This document shows, piece after piece, positions 10,180 through 21,388 of a stretch of 26,855 nt of DNA. Source of the DNA: Rhizophagus sp. LPA8_4_AMF (taxonomy: Eukaryota; Glomeromycota; Glomeromycetes; Glomerales; Glomeraceae); assembly GCA_021464525.1 (NCBI GenBank), contig JADRCO010000758.1, positions 1 to 26,855 on the forward strand, written 5' to 3'. Each line of letters opens with the position of its first letter. Position 1 is the first letter of the stretch. Both the position numbers and the translations under genes were made by a program. The notes under the pieces were generated by a model that was given only the letters and a program-made list of their open reading frames with translations, made no database searches and was not told the origin of the DNA.

Positions 10180-11322
10180 TGTACCTTAAAGATAAATATA
10201 AACAAGTATAAGACGAAAGAGGTCCTAAAAAATTTTACAGGTAGGAAAACTAAAGCGAAAACAGAAATACCAAACTTTAAATTTATACCTTAATGGGTTT
10301 TTTTTTCGTTGTTATTGATGCGTAATAATAATGTTTAAGAAACGTTATCGTGTATGAAAATGAAAAAAAAATATATAGTTTATAAAGATAAAGATGGTAA
10401 GATGGTATACTGTTTGAAAAAATAAGGTTATATATAAGTCAACGAGTTTTACATAATAATTGAATGGTCATGTATTGTACATTAAGTGAAAAGTCAAGAG
10501 AAGTAAAAAAGAATAGCTTATAAAAACGAAGATATTTTATAATGTTTATAATTTGTACTGGTAGTAATGAATTAATGATACAAAAAAAAAAAAAAAAAAA
10601 TTATAAAGTACACAAATAGTACAAAATTGTAATAATTTCTTTGGTTTCGAAGAGGATTTATTCAATGCAAAATGCTGATGCCGATGATTTTAAGGAAATG
10701 TTACACACCTAAGTAGTAATAATTTAACTCATAATACCCATAATAGTAATTAACTATATGACATAACAAATATTGAATTGTACTACAATTAGGTATACAA
10801 GTGAAATATTGTTAACTTTTTTTAAACAAAAAATCACTAATCATAATAACTATGTCATCAATTGATAAATCACCGCACTGATGCACTGATTTGATTTTCA
10901 AAAGAACAATTATAACAATAATTTTGTTTTGTCCAACAAAAATTTCGGCTTGGAAATCATCTTTCTATATCCCAATCTTCAATTTCATTACAGATAAGAT
11001 TATCATTATAAGTGAAATAAATATCAATATTTTTACATTAAGAATAAAATAAATAAACTAAAGAATCTTAAATTTTTTTACCTCTGTATAATAATAATTA
11101 ATTGAAAATACTACACAATTTGATATTAATACACCTATAAATCCTCACTGCAACTACAAATAGAGTACGCAATTCCTTGTTGCTATAATACATTTACCAA
11201 AATTCCAGTATAGAATTTGTCGATCACGCGAAACATTAAATTTTGTTCTTTTTTTTAAAATTATATAGGGTAAAAGGAAAATTTTTATATATACATTGCG
11301 TCCATTTTAAGTATTATAAAAA
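10180..11322. other. Intergenic: 5' side of the Ser/Pro-rich gene and 3' side of UPF3
   Basis: No coding exon is visible. An A run of about 18 lies at about 10582-10600. Both flanking genes are on the minus strand, so this interval should hold the 3' untranslated region of UPF3 near 11322 and the promoter of the downstream gene near 10180. I see no clear core promoter motif. Confidence 0.5.
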
Positions 11323-13283
11323 TTACCATCTTCCTCCACGCTTTCCGAAATAACCTCTACCGGTGCGCCTGATTGGAGATGGCGTGTTAGTAGTTGCAGC
11401 AGAACCGGAAGAACTTACAGCGGCCGATGAAGTACTAGTCGAAACATTAGACTCAGAAGTATTGGTTGATTGGGTTTGCGGTTTTGTCAAGATTTGAATT
11501 TGTACTGGTGTTTTAGTATCAGTGCTATGCTTTCTACTTCGATCTCGACGACGATAACGATTTTCATTTGATGGAACATTCGAGCTTGATAACGTTACGG
11601 CCTCAGAGGTATCTTTATTTTCTTCTTTTCGCGTATCCTTTTGAACTGTCACCGTAGAGTCCTTGGCAAATGATTCTTGGTAAGCTGTTTCTTTTGAATC
11701 ATTTTCTGCTGTATTTATTTCCTTTTTCGGTGAAGGGCTAGTTTTTTGAATAAATTGACGAATTTGTTCTTTTTGTCTTTGTTGAATTGTGATTTTGACA
11801 GGTGCTCTCTTGGTTTCTTTTTCTTTTTCCTTGTCCTTTTCCTTTTCCTTATCCTTCTCTTTAGCTTCAGCTTTCGACTCTTCTGTTTGTGGTCTAGGCA
11901 CAATAGTAATAGTGGGAGGTTCAGATTTATTGGCTTCTGTTGCTTGAGCTTTTTTCTCTCTTTCTCTTATTAATTTTTGTCTTTCCTGTTTCTTATCACG
12001 TCTTTTCTCACGATAATTCTCTTTTTCTTTAACTTGCTCCTTAGTTTTTTCTTTCAACTTTTCGTCTACAACTTCAGACTCTTTTTCCTTTGTCTTATCA
12101 ATATCCTTGTTATTTTCCTCTTCATCCTTTTTATCTTTCTCTTTATCCTTCTCTCGTTTCTCCCTTCTCTCTCCCCCCCTTTCTCTTCTTTTACGTTCCC
12201 TTTTAGGTCTATTTGTACTTGGAGGAAATTGATTAGCTTGTGTTGCTCGTGTCTGCTGCGATGATTGTTTTGCGGCTCTAGAACCAGTTCCTTTTGTAGA
12301 CAAACCGGATGGTGAAAGAATAGCAACCTGAGCATGTTTTAATGGTGGTGATTTCGATTTCGGACCTAATTTTAACGCACGCAGGTGCTCAAGAAGTGGG
12401 GTGGTTGTTGGCTTTTCAACAACATTAGCAGCATTGATTGCTATATAAATATTAAACAAATGTGTTATCGTTATGAATGATATTACTTGAAAAAAAATAT
12501 TAAATGTAATTAAATTATAATACTAACCAGCATTTGCCAAACGTGCTTCCAATCTTTCCAATTGCGTTGCTCCACTTTCTATTACTACGCCTGGTTCTTT
12601 TGCAGTAGCCTGTTGAATTTCTTCCATTTTCAAAGATTCAAGAAATGTGAGATAATCGGGATCTAAAAAAAAAAGAGGTTAATAGGAGTACTTTCACTTT
12701 ATTCTTCTTATTAAATTATGTAATAAATTTTCATACCGGTTTCGATTGTTCCTTGTCTAGGATCTGGTTTCTTGTGTTCTTTCGGTAGTTTTTGATATAC
12801 AGCGAACTCTACCACAGCTCTATTTTCGTTGCCTATTAAAGTTTAGAATTTAATATATTTGAATAAAGTAAATAATATCAACATAATTATTTACCTTGTT
12901 TGTCTATAAACAAATGATTATCATAACCGCGATGAAATTCTAAAACTTGCTCAACAGTCTTAAAGTGAAAATAAGCACGAGAAAATATACTTTCTTTATT
13001 CTTACTACGAATATAAAATGTGTTTAGAATACTTTCTTTTGATCTTACTTACCAGATAACAAGACATTACCTACCTTTTGCTAATTCGACCTTGGTGAAA
13101 ACGTGACCAAGTGCAAGTTTCTTCATTTACCCATTGTTTGACAGATTCAAAGAATAAAGATTCAGGAATAAGAGGTGGTAAACGACGTACGACAACTTTA
13201 GTTTTCGCTACATTTTTGCCATATCCACGTTTAGATTTAAGTTTCTTCGGTTTAGTTGAAGATTTAGAATTTTTACTTGACAT
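11323..13283 (-). CDS. UPF3: UPF3, nonsense-mediated mRNA decay factor
   Basis: UPF3 bridges UPF2 and, in many eukaryotes, the exon junction complex, so that mRNAs with premature stops are degraded. Five exons join in frame: 13283-13075, 13004-12895, 12832-12737, 12662-12528 and 12440-11323 (introns 70, 62, 74 and 87 nt), giving 555 residues. The Smg4/UPF3 domain is complete: KVVVRRLPPLIPES near residue 29, SRAYFHFK at 78-85, NENRAVVEFAVYQK at 108-121, GTIETD just before 140, and PDYLTFLESL at 140-149. After about residue 200 the chain is highly charged, with KEKDKEKEK-type runs (probably helical or coiled coil), as in other UPF3 proteins. It ends GRGYFGKRGGRW, a small RGG-like basic tail that may bind RNA. 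An in-frame ATG ten codons upstream (13313) is an alternative start. The family call is firm; the start is less sure. Confidence 0.95.
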
Positions 13284-13526
13284 TTTTGAAATACCGCAAA
13301 AATGAAGGGCCAAATTTTATTTGAAAAATCTAAATTTTAAACTACAGCGCAGCGTTCAATAAAAACATGATTGACATCAGAAATAAATATCATTGGATGC
13401 GAAATTTTATTTTGGGAACACTTTAATGATTAGGTGACATCACCCGGTGATATTTTGACAACTATGACGGTAAGATGTGACAATTACCATTGTCACTTCT
13501 TATGATAATTCACAATCACTGTTGAA
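13284..13526 (-). promoter_or_regulatory. UPF3 upstream region with clustered palindromes
   Basis: This 243 bp gap separates the DUF1764 stop from the UPF3 start; both genes are on the minus strand. It holds overlapping inverted repeats: GGTGACATCACC at about 13433-13444, ATCACCCGGTGAT at 13439-13451, and GTGACAATTACCATTGTCAC at 13477-13496 (two 8 bp arms with a 4 bp loop). GTGACATCAC resembles a bZIP (ATF/CREB-like) half-site arrangement. That these are protein-binding sites for UPF3 control is inference. The distal part is also the 3' flank of the DUF1764 gene. Confidence 0.45.
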
Positions 13527-14237
13527 TCAGAAACCTAGTGAATTTATTTATTTAGTATCATTTATAATAAATAAATTAAAGTAATTTTTTGAAATGAACA
13601 CTCACAACAATCACAATCAAATGGACACAGCGGCGTGCCTTAAAAAAGAAAAGAAAAAAAAGAAAAGAACTTTAAACATTGCTCAATCAAGACAAGTTCG
13701 ACTGAAATTAAGACTTACCTTCTCCGTTACCGATATTCAATTCTTTAATATCAAATATCGGCAGTCCATCTTCCGAAGTTTTTCCTAGATGAGAAAAGAT
13801 TAGAATTAAAAATCATAAGCTTGTAATACAAATTAAATATTAAATGATATACGGCTTTTTGTCCCTCGAGTATCGCTAAATCCGTTATCGTCGTTCAATT
13901 TTAACTTTCGTTTTGTAGCTTGTGATTTATCAGGAATTGCAGGAACTTTGAAAACAAATTCCTCTACTTTTTGTTTTATTGTGGAAGAGGAGAACGACGG
14001 AGATGATGATACTGTTGAGTATGACAATTCTTGTAATTGAGGTTCCGTAGACACTTTTTTATTCTTCGCAGACGCGAAAATATCATCAATTTCGCTTTTA
14101 CTATTTTCTATAACTTTTTGATTCTTATTATTTTTATCCACCATTAATTTTTCATTATTTTTATTTATTGTGGGTGTAGAAGATACCTTTTTTTCGATTT
14201 TGCATTTTTTATCAATTTTGGATTTTACAGAAGACAT
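13527..14237 (-). CDS. DUF1764 family protein with an 8-nt terminal exon
   Basis: This is a eukaryotic protein of unknown function matching the DUF1764 pattern: a lysine-rich N-terminus, SEIDDIFASAKNKK, then NGFSDTRGTKSRKTSEDGLP, IFDIKELNIGNGEGTPLCPF and the Cys-rich end DCDCCF. The exons are 14237-13853, 13784-13719, 13638-13606 and 13534-13527 (introns 68, 80 and 71 nt), giving 163 residues. The last exon, GTTTCTGA, is proposed because a strong donor (GTGAGT) sits inside the codon after CDC. A CTAG acceptor 71 nt on restores Cys-Phe-stop, which I recall as the usual family ending. Read without that splice, the protein gains 13 unrelated residues and stops at 13562. ATG at 14237 is preferred because the family segment begins with a short basic stretch; an in-frame ATG at 14342 would add 35 residues that look like translated promoter. 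It is divergent from fimbrin. Confidence 0.88.
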
Positions 14238-14443
14238 TGTACTAAAATATGATAGTATAGTTTTTTTGGTTTTAGCTAAAATCAGTTGTGTAACTGTGAA
14301 ATTCAATTGCCAAGCTATGTAAATTCCTGCCGAGCTTGCCAAATTCTTGGGCCAAGCCGAATTTTTTACTTGGCAAATTTAAATATATAAATCATCATTT
14401 CATCATATTTCAGCCCTTTTTATAATTTGAAGTTTTTAATAAA
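14238..14443. promoter_or_regulatory. Short divergent promoter between DUF1764 and fimbrin
   Basis: Only 206 bp separate the two ATG codons, so both promoters and 5' leaders must fit here. A run of related words in both orientations (AATTGCCAAGC, GAGCTTGCCAAATTC, GGGCCAAGCCG, ACTTGGCAAATT) at about 14306-14382 forms an imperfect inverted structure. The TTGGCAAA core (TTTGCCAA inverse) could be a shared binding site or a remnant of a small repeat. Confidence 0.45.
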
Positions 14444-16984
14444 ATGAATGCAATACAATTAGCGAAAAAATATCCTCAAATATCGCAACAAGAAATTTTC
14501 GATCTCGTTGCACAATTCAAGTATGCTTTTTTTTTACTTTGCACGAATCGAGTGTATTTTACGTGTCTTAATACTAACTTCTGTCGCGTCCATATAGCAA
14601 AATTGATCTTGATGGCAATGGTGCCCTCGAACAAAAAGAAGTTGTTAAGGCTCTACAAGAAATGGGTGAAAGTAATTCATACGATGAAATTCGGGCCACA
14701 CTGAAAGAAATTAACTTGAGTTCAACTGGTAATGTTGAGCTTGACGAATTCGTTGAGGTAAGTATAATTTTAAATCATTAATTTTTGCCTTAATTTCCAT
14801 TTATAATAATTTTTTTATACTTGACCAATTTAATCATTCATAATCAGCTCATTGTAAAACTCAGGGAAGGTCGTAACAAAAGTGCTTTTGCGGTCAACAA
14901 ACACAAAATTACCGTTCATGGTACTAGTCGGAATGTTTCTCATACTATCAACGAGGATGAAAGAACCGAATTTACAAGACATATTAATCAGGCATTAGCT
15001 GGTGACCCTCATGTTAGTGATAAAATCCCAATCGACACAAATACTATGCAATTGTTCGATGAATGTAAAGGTAAATATAGCTTGTTAGTGATTTCGTAAA
15101 AACAAAATAATATATGCATAAATTTTAATGCAAAATTCTTTATTAATAAGACGGATTAATCCTTGCAAAACTTATAAATGACTCTGTATCGGACACAATT
15201 GATGAACGAGTCTTAAATGTACCTGGAAAAGGAAAGAAGATCAATAAGTTCAAGATGACGGAAAATAATAATCTAGTAATTTTTTCTGCGAAGGGAATTG
15301 GATGTAATGTTGTAAATATTGGATCAGCTGACTTAATTGAAGGCAGAGAACATTTAATTTTGGGCCTTATCTGGCAGATTATCAAAATTGGGTTATTAAA
15401 CAAAATAGATATTAAGCTTCACCCAGAGTTGTATCGTCTTCTGGAAGATGATGAAACTCTTGAACAATTTTTAAAATTACCTCCGGATCAGATTTTATTA
15501 AGATGGTTCAATTATCATTTGAAGGCTGCCAAATGGGATCGAAGGTAATTCTTTATTTTTTTTTATAATAAATAGTTTTTTCTTTCTTCAAGTGACTTTT
15601 TCTTTTCTTTTCTTTTCTTTGATTAATTTTAAAATTATTATTTATATAGAGTTACGAATTTTAGCACAGATGTCAAAGATGGTGAAAATTATACAGTACT
15701 TTTAAATCAACTTAAACCTGAAATTTGTTCACGTGATCCATTAAATGAGCCCGATCTTCTAGAACGTGCTGAAAAGGTAAGTTTGAGTAAAGTAAAGTAT
15801 GTACACAACAATTTTTATATTCGCTGATCTCGATCTTATGGCAGGTTTTACAAAATGCCGAGAAATTAGGATGCAGAAAATACTTGACTCCAAAAGCTCT
15901 CGTTGCAGGAAATCCAAAATTAAATTTGGCTTTTGTTGCACATTTATTTAATACTCATCCCTGCTTGGACCCACTTGATGAAGAAGAAAAGGCAGAACTT
16001 GAAGAATTTGATGATAGTGATGATAGAGAAGCAAGAGGTAGAAATCATATTTTAAAAATTATTATTTCTTAAAATTTAAAACTCATTGTCGATTTCATTA
16101 CAGTATTTGCACTTTGGCTTAATAGTTTGGATGTTACGCCGGCAGTAAATAATCTATATGAAGATGTGAAGGTCTTTATCTAAAAATTCTTGATTTGACT
16201 TATGTATTATATTATTAAATTTTTATGAATTTTTATTTTAGGATGGTTTAATTCTTCTTCAAGCATTTGATAAAATTGTTCCTAACACAGTTAATTGGAA
16301 AAAAGTTAATAAATCATCAAATTTATCAAGATTCAAACAAGTGGAAAACACAAATTATGCAATTGCAATCGGTAAAGATCTACGGTTTACACTTGTTAAT
16401 ATTCAAGGAGCCGATATTTGTGATGGAACGAAAACTTTAATTCTTGGTCTTGTCTGGCAGATGATGCGTATGAATATTATTCAGACTTTAACAAGTTTAT
16501 CTAAGGGCGGCCGAGATATTACTGATAATGATTTAATCAAATGGGCCAATGATACTGTTTCTCGTGGTGGTAAATCCTCAAAAATAAGTAGTTTTAAGGA
16601 TTCAGCATTAAGAAATGGTATATTCTTGATTGACTTGTTGGACAGTATTAAGCCAGGAATTGTAGATTATTCCTTAGTGACGAGAGGAGTCTCTGGTAAT
16701 TCATCAATTTAAGTTAAGCTCAATGATTATACATATGTTAACCTTTAAAATATCGTTAAAATGTTTTCAGATGATGATGCTACACTGAATGCTAGATACG
16801 CAATTTCTATTGCTAGGAAGATAGGTGCTACCATATTTTTACTACCAGAAGATATTGTTGAAGTTAGACCTCGACTTGTAATAAGTTTTTCAATTTTATT
16901 TTTTTTTCAATTATGATAATTATGATTAACTTTATTTTTCTTTAGATCCTAACGTTTATTGGTTCTTTAATGGCACTGAAATAA
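14444..16984 (+). CDS. SAC6: Fimbrin (plastin), actin-bundling protein
   Basis: Fimbrin cross-links actin filaments in cortical patches, cables and the contractile ring. Ten exons join in frame to 613 residues, the usual family length: 14444-14520, 14598-14757, 14848-15070, 15151-15544, 15650-15776, 15845-16037, 16104-16171, 16242-16695, 16771-16877 and 16946-16984. An N-terminal EF-hand has a canonical loop ([12 protein letters not shown], about residues 29-40), followed by a degenerate one ([12 protein letters not shown]). Four calponin-homology domains follow at about 122-235, 268-385, 390-495 and 508-610. Typical signatures are [11 protein letters not shown] (CH1), [19 protein letters not shown] (CH2), [18 protein letters not shown] (CH3) and [18 protein letters not shown] (CH4). 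Nine introns are 66-105 nt. The seventh uses an odd donor (GTCTTT), but only that junction keeps EDVK-DGL in frame. It is divergent from DUF1764 and convergent with MPP-beta. Confidence 0.97.
15597..15620 (+). repeat. TTTTC microsatellite in fimbrin intron 4
   Basis: About five units of TTTTC/TCTTT lie inside the largest fimbrin intron (105 nt), upstream of the acceptor. They provide an extended pyrimidine tract and are a likely site of length variation. Confidence 0.7.
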
Positions 16985-17171
16985 GTATCATTTCTTGGTG
17001 GATCTTATGACCCATATGATTGCAAATTTAGTATTTAACATATTTATTATTATACTTGTAATTAAAATCCGTTTGGTAAATCTGAACCTCACTGCAAAAT
17101 AAATAAGATATGCTTGTTGTAACTTTTTAAAAATCTCTTAATTTTGTTTTAATGATCGTATTTTTTAATAT
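16985..17171. other. Convergent 3' flanks of fimbrin and MPP-beta
   Basis: The two stop codons face each other across 187 bp, so the 3' untranslated regions are very short or overlap. AAAATAAATAAG near 17095 could serve as a polyadenylation signal for fimbrin. No other feature is visible. Confidence 0.5.
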
Positions 17172-19025
17172 TTAAAATCTGTTGGTAGCCATGTCCCCAC
17201 GAACTCTGTTATAATCTGGAAGCCCTTCAACTAAGATAATCAAAGTCGAATCTTAAAAAATTATATTTAGCCTAAAAAATTAGATATAAAATAATATTGT
17301 ATATACCTGGGCCAACTCCAACTACAGCAACATCTTGATCCCACAAATATTCTCCAGCAACTCTGCGAACATCATCAGCAGTGACTTTAGAAATAATCGC
17401 TTCGACTTCTTGAGGACTTTGTCTTTTTCCTGTTGTTATTAACTGACGTCCAATATCTTCAGCAACCGCCGTTGTACCATCCAGATTTAACAAAAGAGAA
17501 GCTTTAAGTTGTTGTTTAGCTCGTTCAACTTCAGCCTCTGTAACTGATGTGTGTAACCTTAAAAATAATAATTATAGTAATCACAAACTTTTAACATTAG
17601 AGAAAGTAATAAATGGATTAAAAAATTACCTCCAAAGTTCTTTACAAGTAAAATGTACTAAATCATCCAACTGTTCCTTGTTTTCTGATATGAGATAGAC
17701 ACCAAATAATCCGGTATCACTATAACTTGTATTAAAAGCTTGGAAAGAATTTGCAAGATGATTTTCATGAATAATTTGAGAAAGACGAGATGATGAATGT
17801 GCAGCAGAACCAAGAGATCTATCCCAAGTTCCAATTACAGCTTGAGCAACTAACATAGGATAATAATCTTGCGAAGTCCATCCAACACTTTCAACTGCAA
17901 GAGCTATGTGAGCTTGAGGTAATTCATCATTCCTTACTCTAACTTCTGATCCTGTAAAAGTTGGTTTTTCACCATGAGAACTACGAGGTAATAAAGAATT
18001 TGGCGAAACTGGTAAAGAAGAAAAATGTTTTTTGGCCAAATCTACAAGTTCATCATGTTGAATACCACCAGTTCCTACTAATACCATGCGATCCGCTGTA
18101 TAATTCTTATTGATATAATCTATAAGATCATCACGTTTAAGAGAAAGAATATTTTCTTTTGGCCCAAGAATAGTACGACCCAATGAATGACCTATGTAAT
18201 TTACCATTTTTTTAATTAAACATGATTCTGTAAAACGAAAGAATTAGCTTAATTCTAACCTTGGAATGCAGTAGCATGTAAATGATCAAAAACCACTTCA
18301 TCAAGTAACTTATCTACTTCTTCTTGTTCCCTTAAAATAACATCACGTTCACGTTCAATAGCATGTGAATCCAATTTAGAATTTTGTAAAATATCAGATA
18401 AAATTTCAACAGCTATATTAGCATCATTCTTAAAAGTTTTAGCATAATATACTGTTTGTTCACGAGATGTATAAGCATTCAAATGTGCACCAATATTTTC
18501 AATAAAAAGTTCTAATTGATGTTGACTACGAGATTTTGTTCCCTTAAAAAAAAAAATTATCTTAATAAATTAAATACATTAATATAACTTTATTTAATAA
18601 ATCTCTACCTTAAATGCCATATGTTCCAAGAAATGAGCAGCTCCATTATTCTTCGCAGTTTCAGCTCTACTACCAGCATCAATCCATACACCAACAGTTG
18701 CTGTTTGTGCAAACTCATTAGTTTCAGTTGCAACTGTCAACCCATTTGGAAGTATTGAAGAGCGTGTTATTGGTTTAGGAAAAGAGGTTTCAGAGGCAAA
18801 CGGGCGGGTAAACTATAATTTAAAATTAATATCACAAAATTAATATAGTAACCCAAGATATAAAATATATCTTTTTTTTGCTCAATAGTTCAAACTATTA
18901 ATACTTTAGACATAACTTGAAATTCTAAATAAAGTTCGAATTCCTTAATATACTGATACCTTTCTCGCCAACTCACGGCTAGTCTGACGTCTTAAAATGT
19001 TAGAAAATATGAGCCGAGATGCCAT
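17172..19025 (-). CDS. MAS1: Mitochondrial processing peptidase beta subunit
   Basis: The beta subunit carries the zinc site of the heterodimer that removes presequences from proteins imported into the mitochondrial matrix. In some fungi it also serves as the core 1 subunit of respiratory complex III. Six exons join in frame: 19025-18960, 18812-18609, 18542-18260, 18191-17630, 17557-17307 and 17230-17172 (474 residues). The N-terminus [20 protein letters not shown] is Arg/Ser-rich with no acids until late, like a matrix-targeting sequence. The inverse zinc motif HFLEH is intact within [14 protein letters not shown], and the distal acidic ligand region [15 protein letters not shown] follows. 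The second M16 half includes [11 protein letters not shown] and ends [17 protein letters not shown]. The intact HxxEH argues for catalytic MPP-beta over an inactive core subunit or the alpha subunit. Its start is 316 bp from that of the divergent RING protein gene. Confidence 0.95.
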
Positions 19026-19341
19026 TTACTGGAGAAAAACAGTGAGGAAATTCTTAATATCTGTTAAATGCAAACCTATTTTTTTTATCATCTAATTATC
19101 AATCTTGACTCGATGATTAATCTTATGAGCATCCTTAACTTACACATCATGTGTACGATATTAACGTACGCACTGGCCGGAGTTAAGTGTAAAACTATCA
19201 CGTGCATGTGCATAATTTCTAAACTCTGGTAGGATGTACGTACACACGGTGCGAAACCTCTATCCATTGTATATTTGTATGACGTCATTATTTATGTATA
19301 TTAACCTTTTTTTTGGGAAAATTAACTTTAAATCATTTATA
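19026..19341. promoter_or_regulatory. Divergent promoter between MPP-beta and the RBR ligase
   Basis: The 316 bp between the two start codons are less AT-rich than the surroundings. They hold a 15-base palindrome TACACATCATGTGTA (19141-19155), a CACGTG E-box (19199-19204), repeated GTACG words (near 19153, 19165 and 19235) and CATGTGCAT. CACGTG is a common bHLH target in fungi. Control of both genes by these sites is inference. Small open frames here look accidental. Confidence 0.5.
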
Positions 19342-21020
19342 ATGCTATTTTCGACAGATTGTTGTATACAACAAGAAAATGAAATTTTGGCACTTGAGGT
19401 AAACTCGTTAAAATATTATATGCGTTAATAATAGGATGTATATGTGACATGCTCATAGTATCACGTTCCTATAAACCTTTGTAATGTAACAGGCAATTTA
19501 CCCTCAAGATTTCACATACACAGAAAACAACGAAAATCCTTCACGTTACGAAGGATCTCTCACGATTCAAATATCCATTCCGCATGAAATTATGATATAT
19601 TTTACTGGAGGCAATAATTTAATTAGCGATCTACCACTTAAAGTTCGACATTTGCCGCCAGTTAAACTCATTTTTTCGATGCCAAGCCATTATCCGATAG
19701 AGGAATGTCTGCAATTTGAACTTGAATGTTGCTGGATGCAACGGGTTTGGATAAGGAGATTAGAAAAAAGACTTTTGAAAATTTGGGAAGAAGAAAGAGA
19801 CGTTGTATGTCTTGCTTCGATATAAATTCTATGGAATTATAAAATAATTAATTTACTAATCTTTTCATTCAATAGATTTTATTCCGTTTTGCCGAATTTT
19901 TACAGAATAATTCTTTGGATTATTTGCAAGTATCGTACCCTTTGAGAATTTATGATGGTATGTCATTAGTTTGTTTATTATAAATACTTTAATCTTTCAA
20001 TGAGGAAAGAATGAGTAACGATGAAGAATGCTTTATTCTTATGATATTTCTGTTATGTTATATGTTATTTATAGATAACGTTGGTCAAACAACGCTTAAA
20101 GCTTTACTACGTACCTATGATCAACAGGCTAAAAATCAGGACTTTGTTAATGGGCATTTTACATGCGGAATATGCCTTGAAGAGAAACATGGTGACAAAT
20201 GTTATCGACTTAATTCATGTCAACATGTGTTTTGTCAAATCTGTCTTCGTGAATATTTTATGATGCTAATTCGAGAAGGGTTTGTCATACAAGTTAAATG
20301 TCCTGATCCTAGTTGTAAGTCACAGAATAAATTGGCCAAAGAAGAAATAACAGAAATTGTCGGTCATGAAATGTCACAAAGATATACTGAACTGTTAGAA
20401 AAACAAAAGCTAGAGACAGATCCTCTAGTGACTTATTGTCCTCGTAAAATATGTCAAGCACCTGTAAGAAAAGAATCTGATATTGAAAAATTATGTGTTT
20501 GTACAAAGTGTACATTTGCTTTTTGTTGGGTTTGTCAACGGACCTGGTATGTAATCTTAACTGTTTAGCTTTACTAAGATTCTTCTTAATTCATTTTTAT
20601 TTATTAATAAATAATAGGCACGGAGTCGGTGTACCATGTGCGATAAATAATATCAAAAAGATTGTTCAAGAATATATGGTAGCTGATGAAGCTACCAAAT
20701 CTATGCTTGAACTTCGTTATGGAACAAAGAATATGGAAAAATTGGTCAGAGATACTCTAGAAGAAATGGAGACGGACAAATGGATAAAATCAAACGCGCA
20801 AAAATGTCCTCAATGCGAAACCGCTATTGAGAAATCTATGGGATGTAATCATATGTTATGCACACGTTGTAAAACACACTTTTGTTATTTATGTGGAAAT
20901 TGGATAGACCCAGAAGAACCTTATAGACATTTTAACGTTCCAAATTCTACTTGTAATCAACGATTATTTGATGGAGTGAATGTTGATGAATTTGTAGCGG
21001 ATGATTTTATATTTGTCTGA
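19342..21020 (+). CDS. ITT1: RWD plus RING-IBR-RING E3 ubiquitin ligase, RNF14/Itt1-like
   Basis: RBR ligases accept ubiquitin from an E2 onto a RING2 cysteine before passing it to the substrate. Five exons join in frame: 19342-19398, 19493-19804, 19876-19957, 20075-20546 and 20618-21020 (441 residues). An N-terminal RWD domain covers about residues 8-140 (QQENEILALEAIYPQDF, then PSHYPIEECLQFELECCW). RING1 starts at C181/C184 (TCGICLEEKHGDKC), followed by an IBR with CPRKICQAPV and FAFCWVCQRTWHG. RING2 has CPQC at 371-374 and the likely catalytic Cys384 in KSMGCNHMLC. The tail CYLCGNW, PYRHFN, CNQRLFDGVNVDEF is typical of RNF14 proteins. Yeast Itt1 binds release factors and human RNF14 acts on stalled translation factors. 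Function here is inferred from family. The first exon is short, but its phase and RWD fit support the start. Confidence 0.93.
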
Positions 21021-21386
21021 TATTTGTTATGATAAGTTATGCATTTACATTAATATTATTAAACTTTGCATTTAATTTATTTATGTTTTGGTATTTAAAC
21101 TATTTAGCTAACTACACGGATAAAATAAATGACAAGTTAGAGACTGTCCAATTAAAAAAAAAATATAAAATAATCATAATCAGCCAGGTCATTAGAAATT
21201 TTTAAATACTTTAATGATGTCATATATATGCTAATTCAAGAGTTTAAAATAAAGTTTTATGTCATAAGATTGAAATCTAAAGAAAGAAATTAAAGTGCTA
21301 TAATAACTAATAACATCGGCCTAACAATTGATGTAATGATAATTATAATTAAAATGTGCTTGTAAAGAGGGTAATTTAGTAATTTA
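21021..21386. other. 3' flank of the RBR ligase gene
   Basis: AT-rich and without exons. AAAATAAAT near 21122 is a possible polyadenylation signal for the upstream gene. Nothing else can be supported. Confidence 0.5.
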
Positions 21387-21388
21387 TA

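Noticed and set aside
11746..12264. Two plus-strand Phe/Leu/Ser-rich frames that look like membrane proteins
   Set aside because: They are the antisense of the Lys/Glu-rich tail of UPF3. AAG/GAA codons read backwards give CTT/TTC, which creates false hydrophobic segments.
13562..13605. 13-residue extension of the DUF1764 protein beyond the cysteine cluster
   Set aside because: A strong GTGAGT donor and a matching acceptor restore the conserved Cys-Phe ending, so this stretch is better explained as intron.
14238..14342. Upstream in-frame ATG that would extend the DUF1764 protein by 35 residues
   Set aside because: The extra residues are unlike the family N-terminus, and the DNA looks like the promoter shared with fimbrin. 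The ATG at 14237 is preferred.
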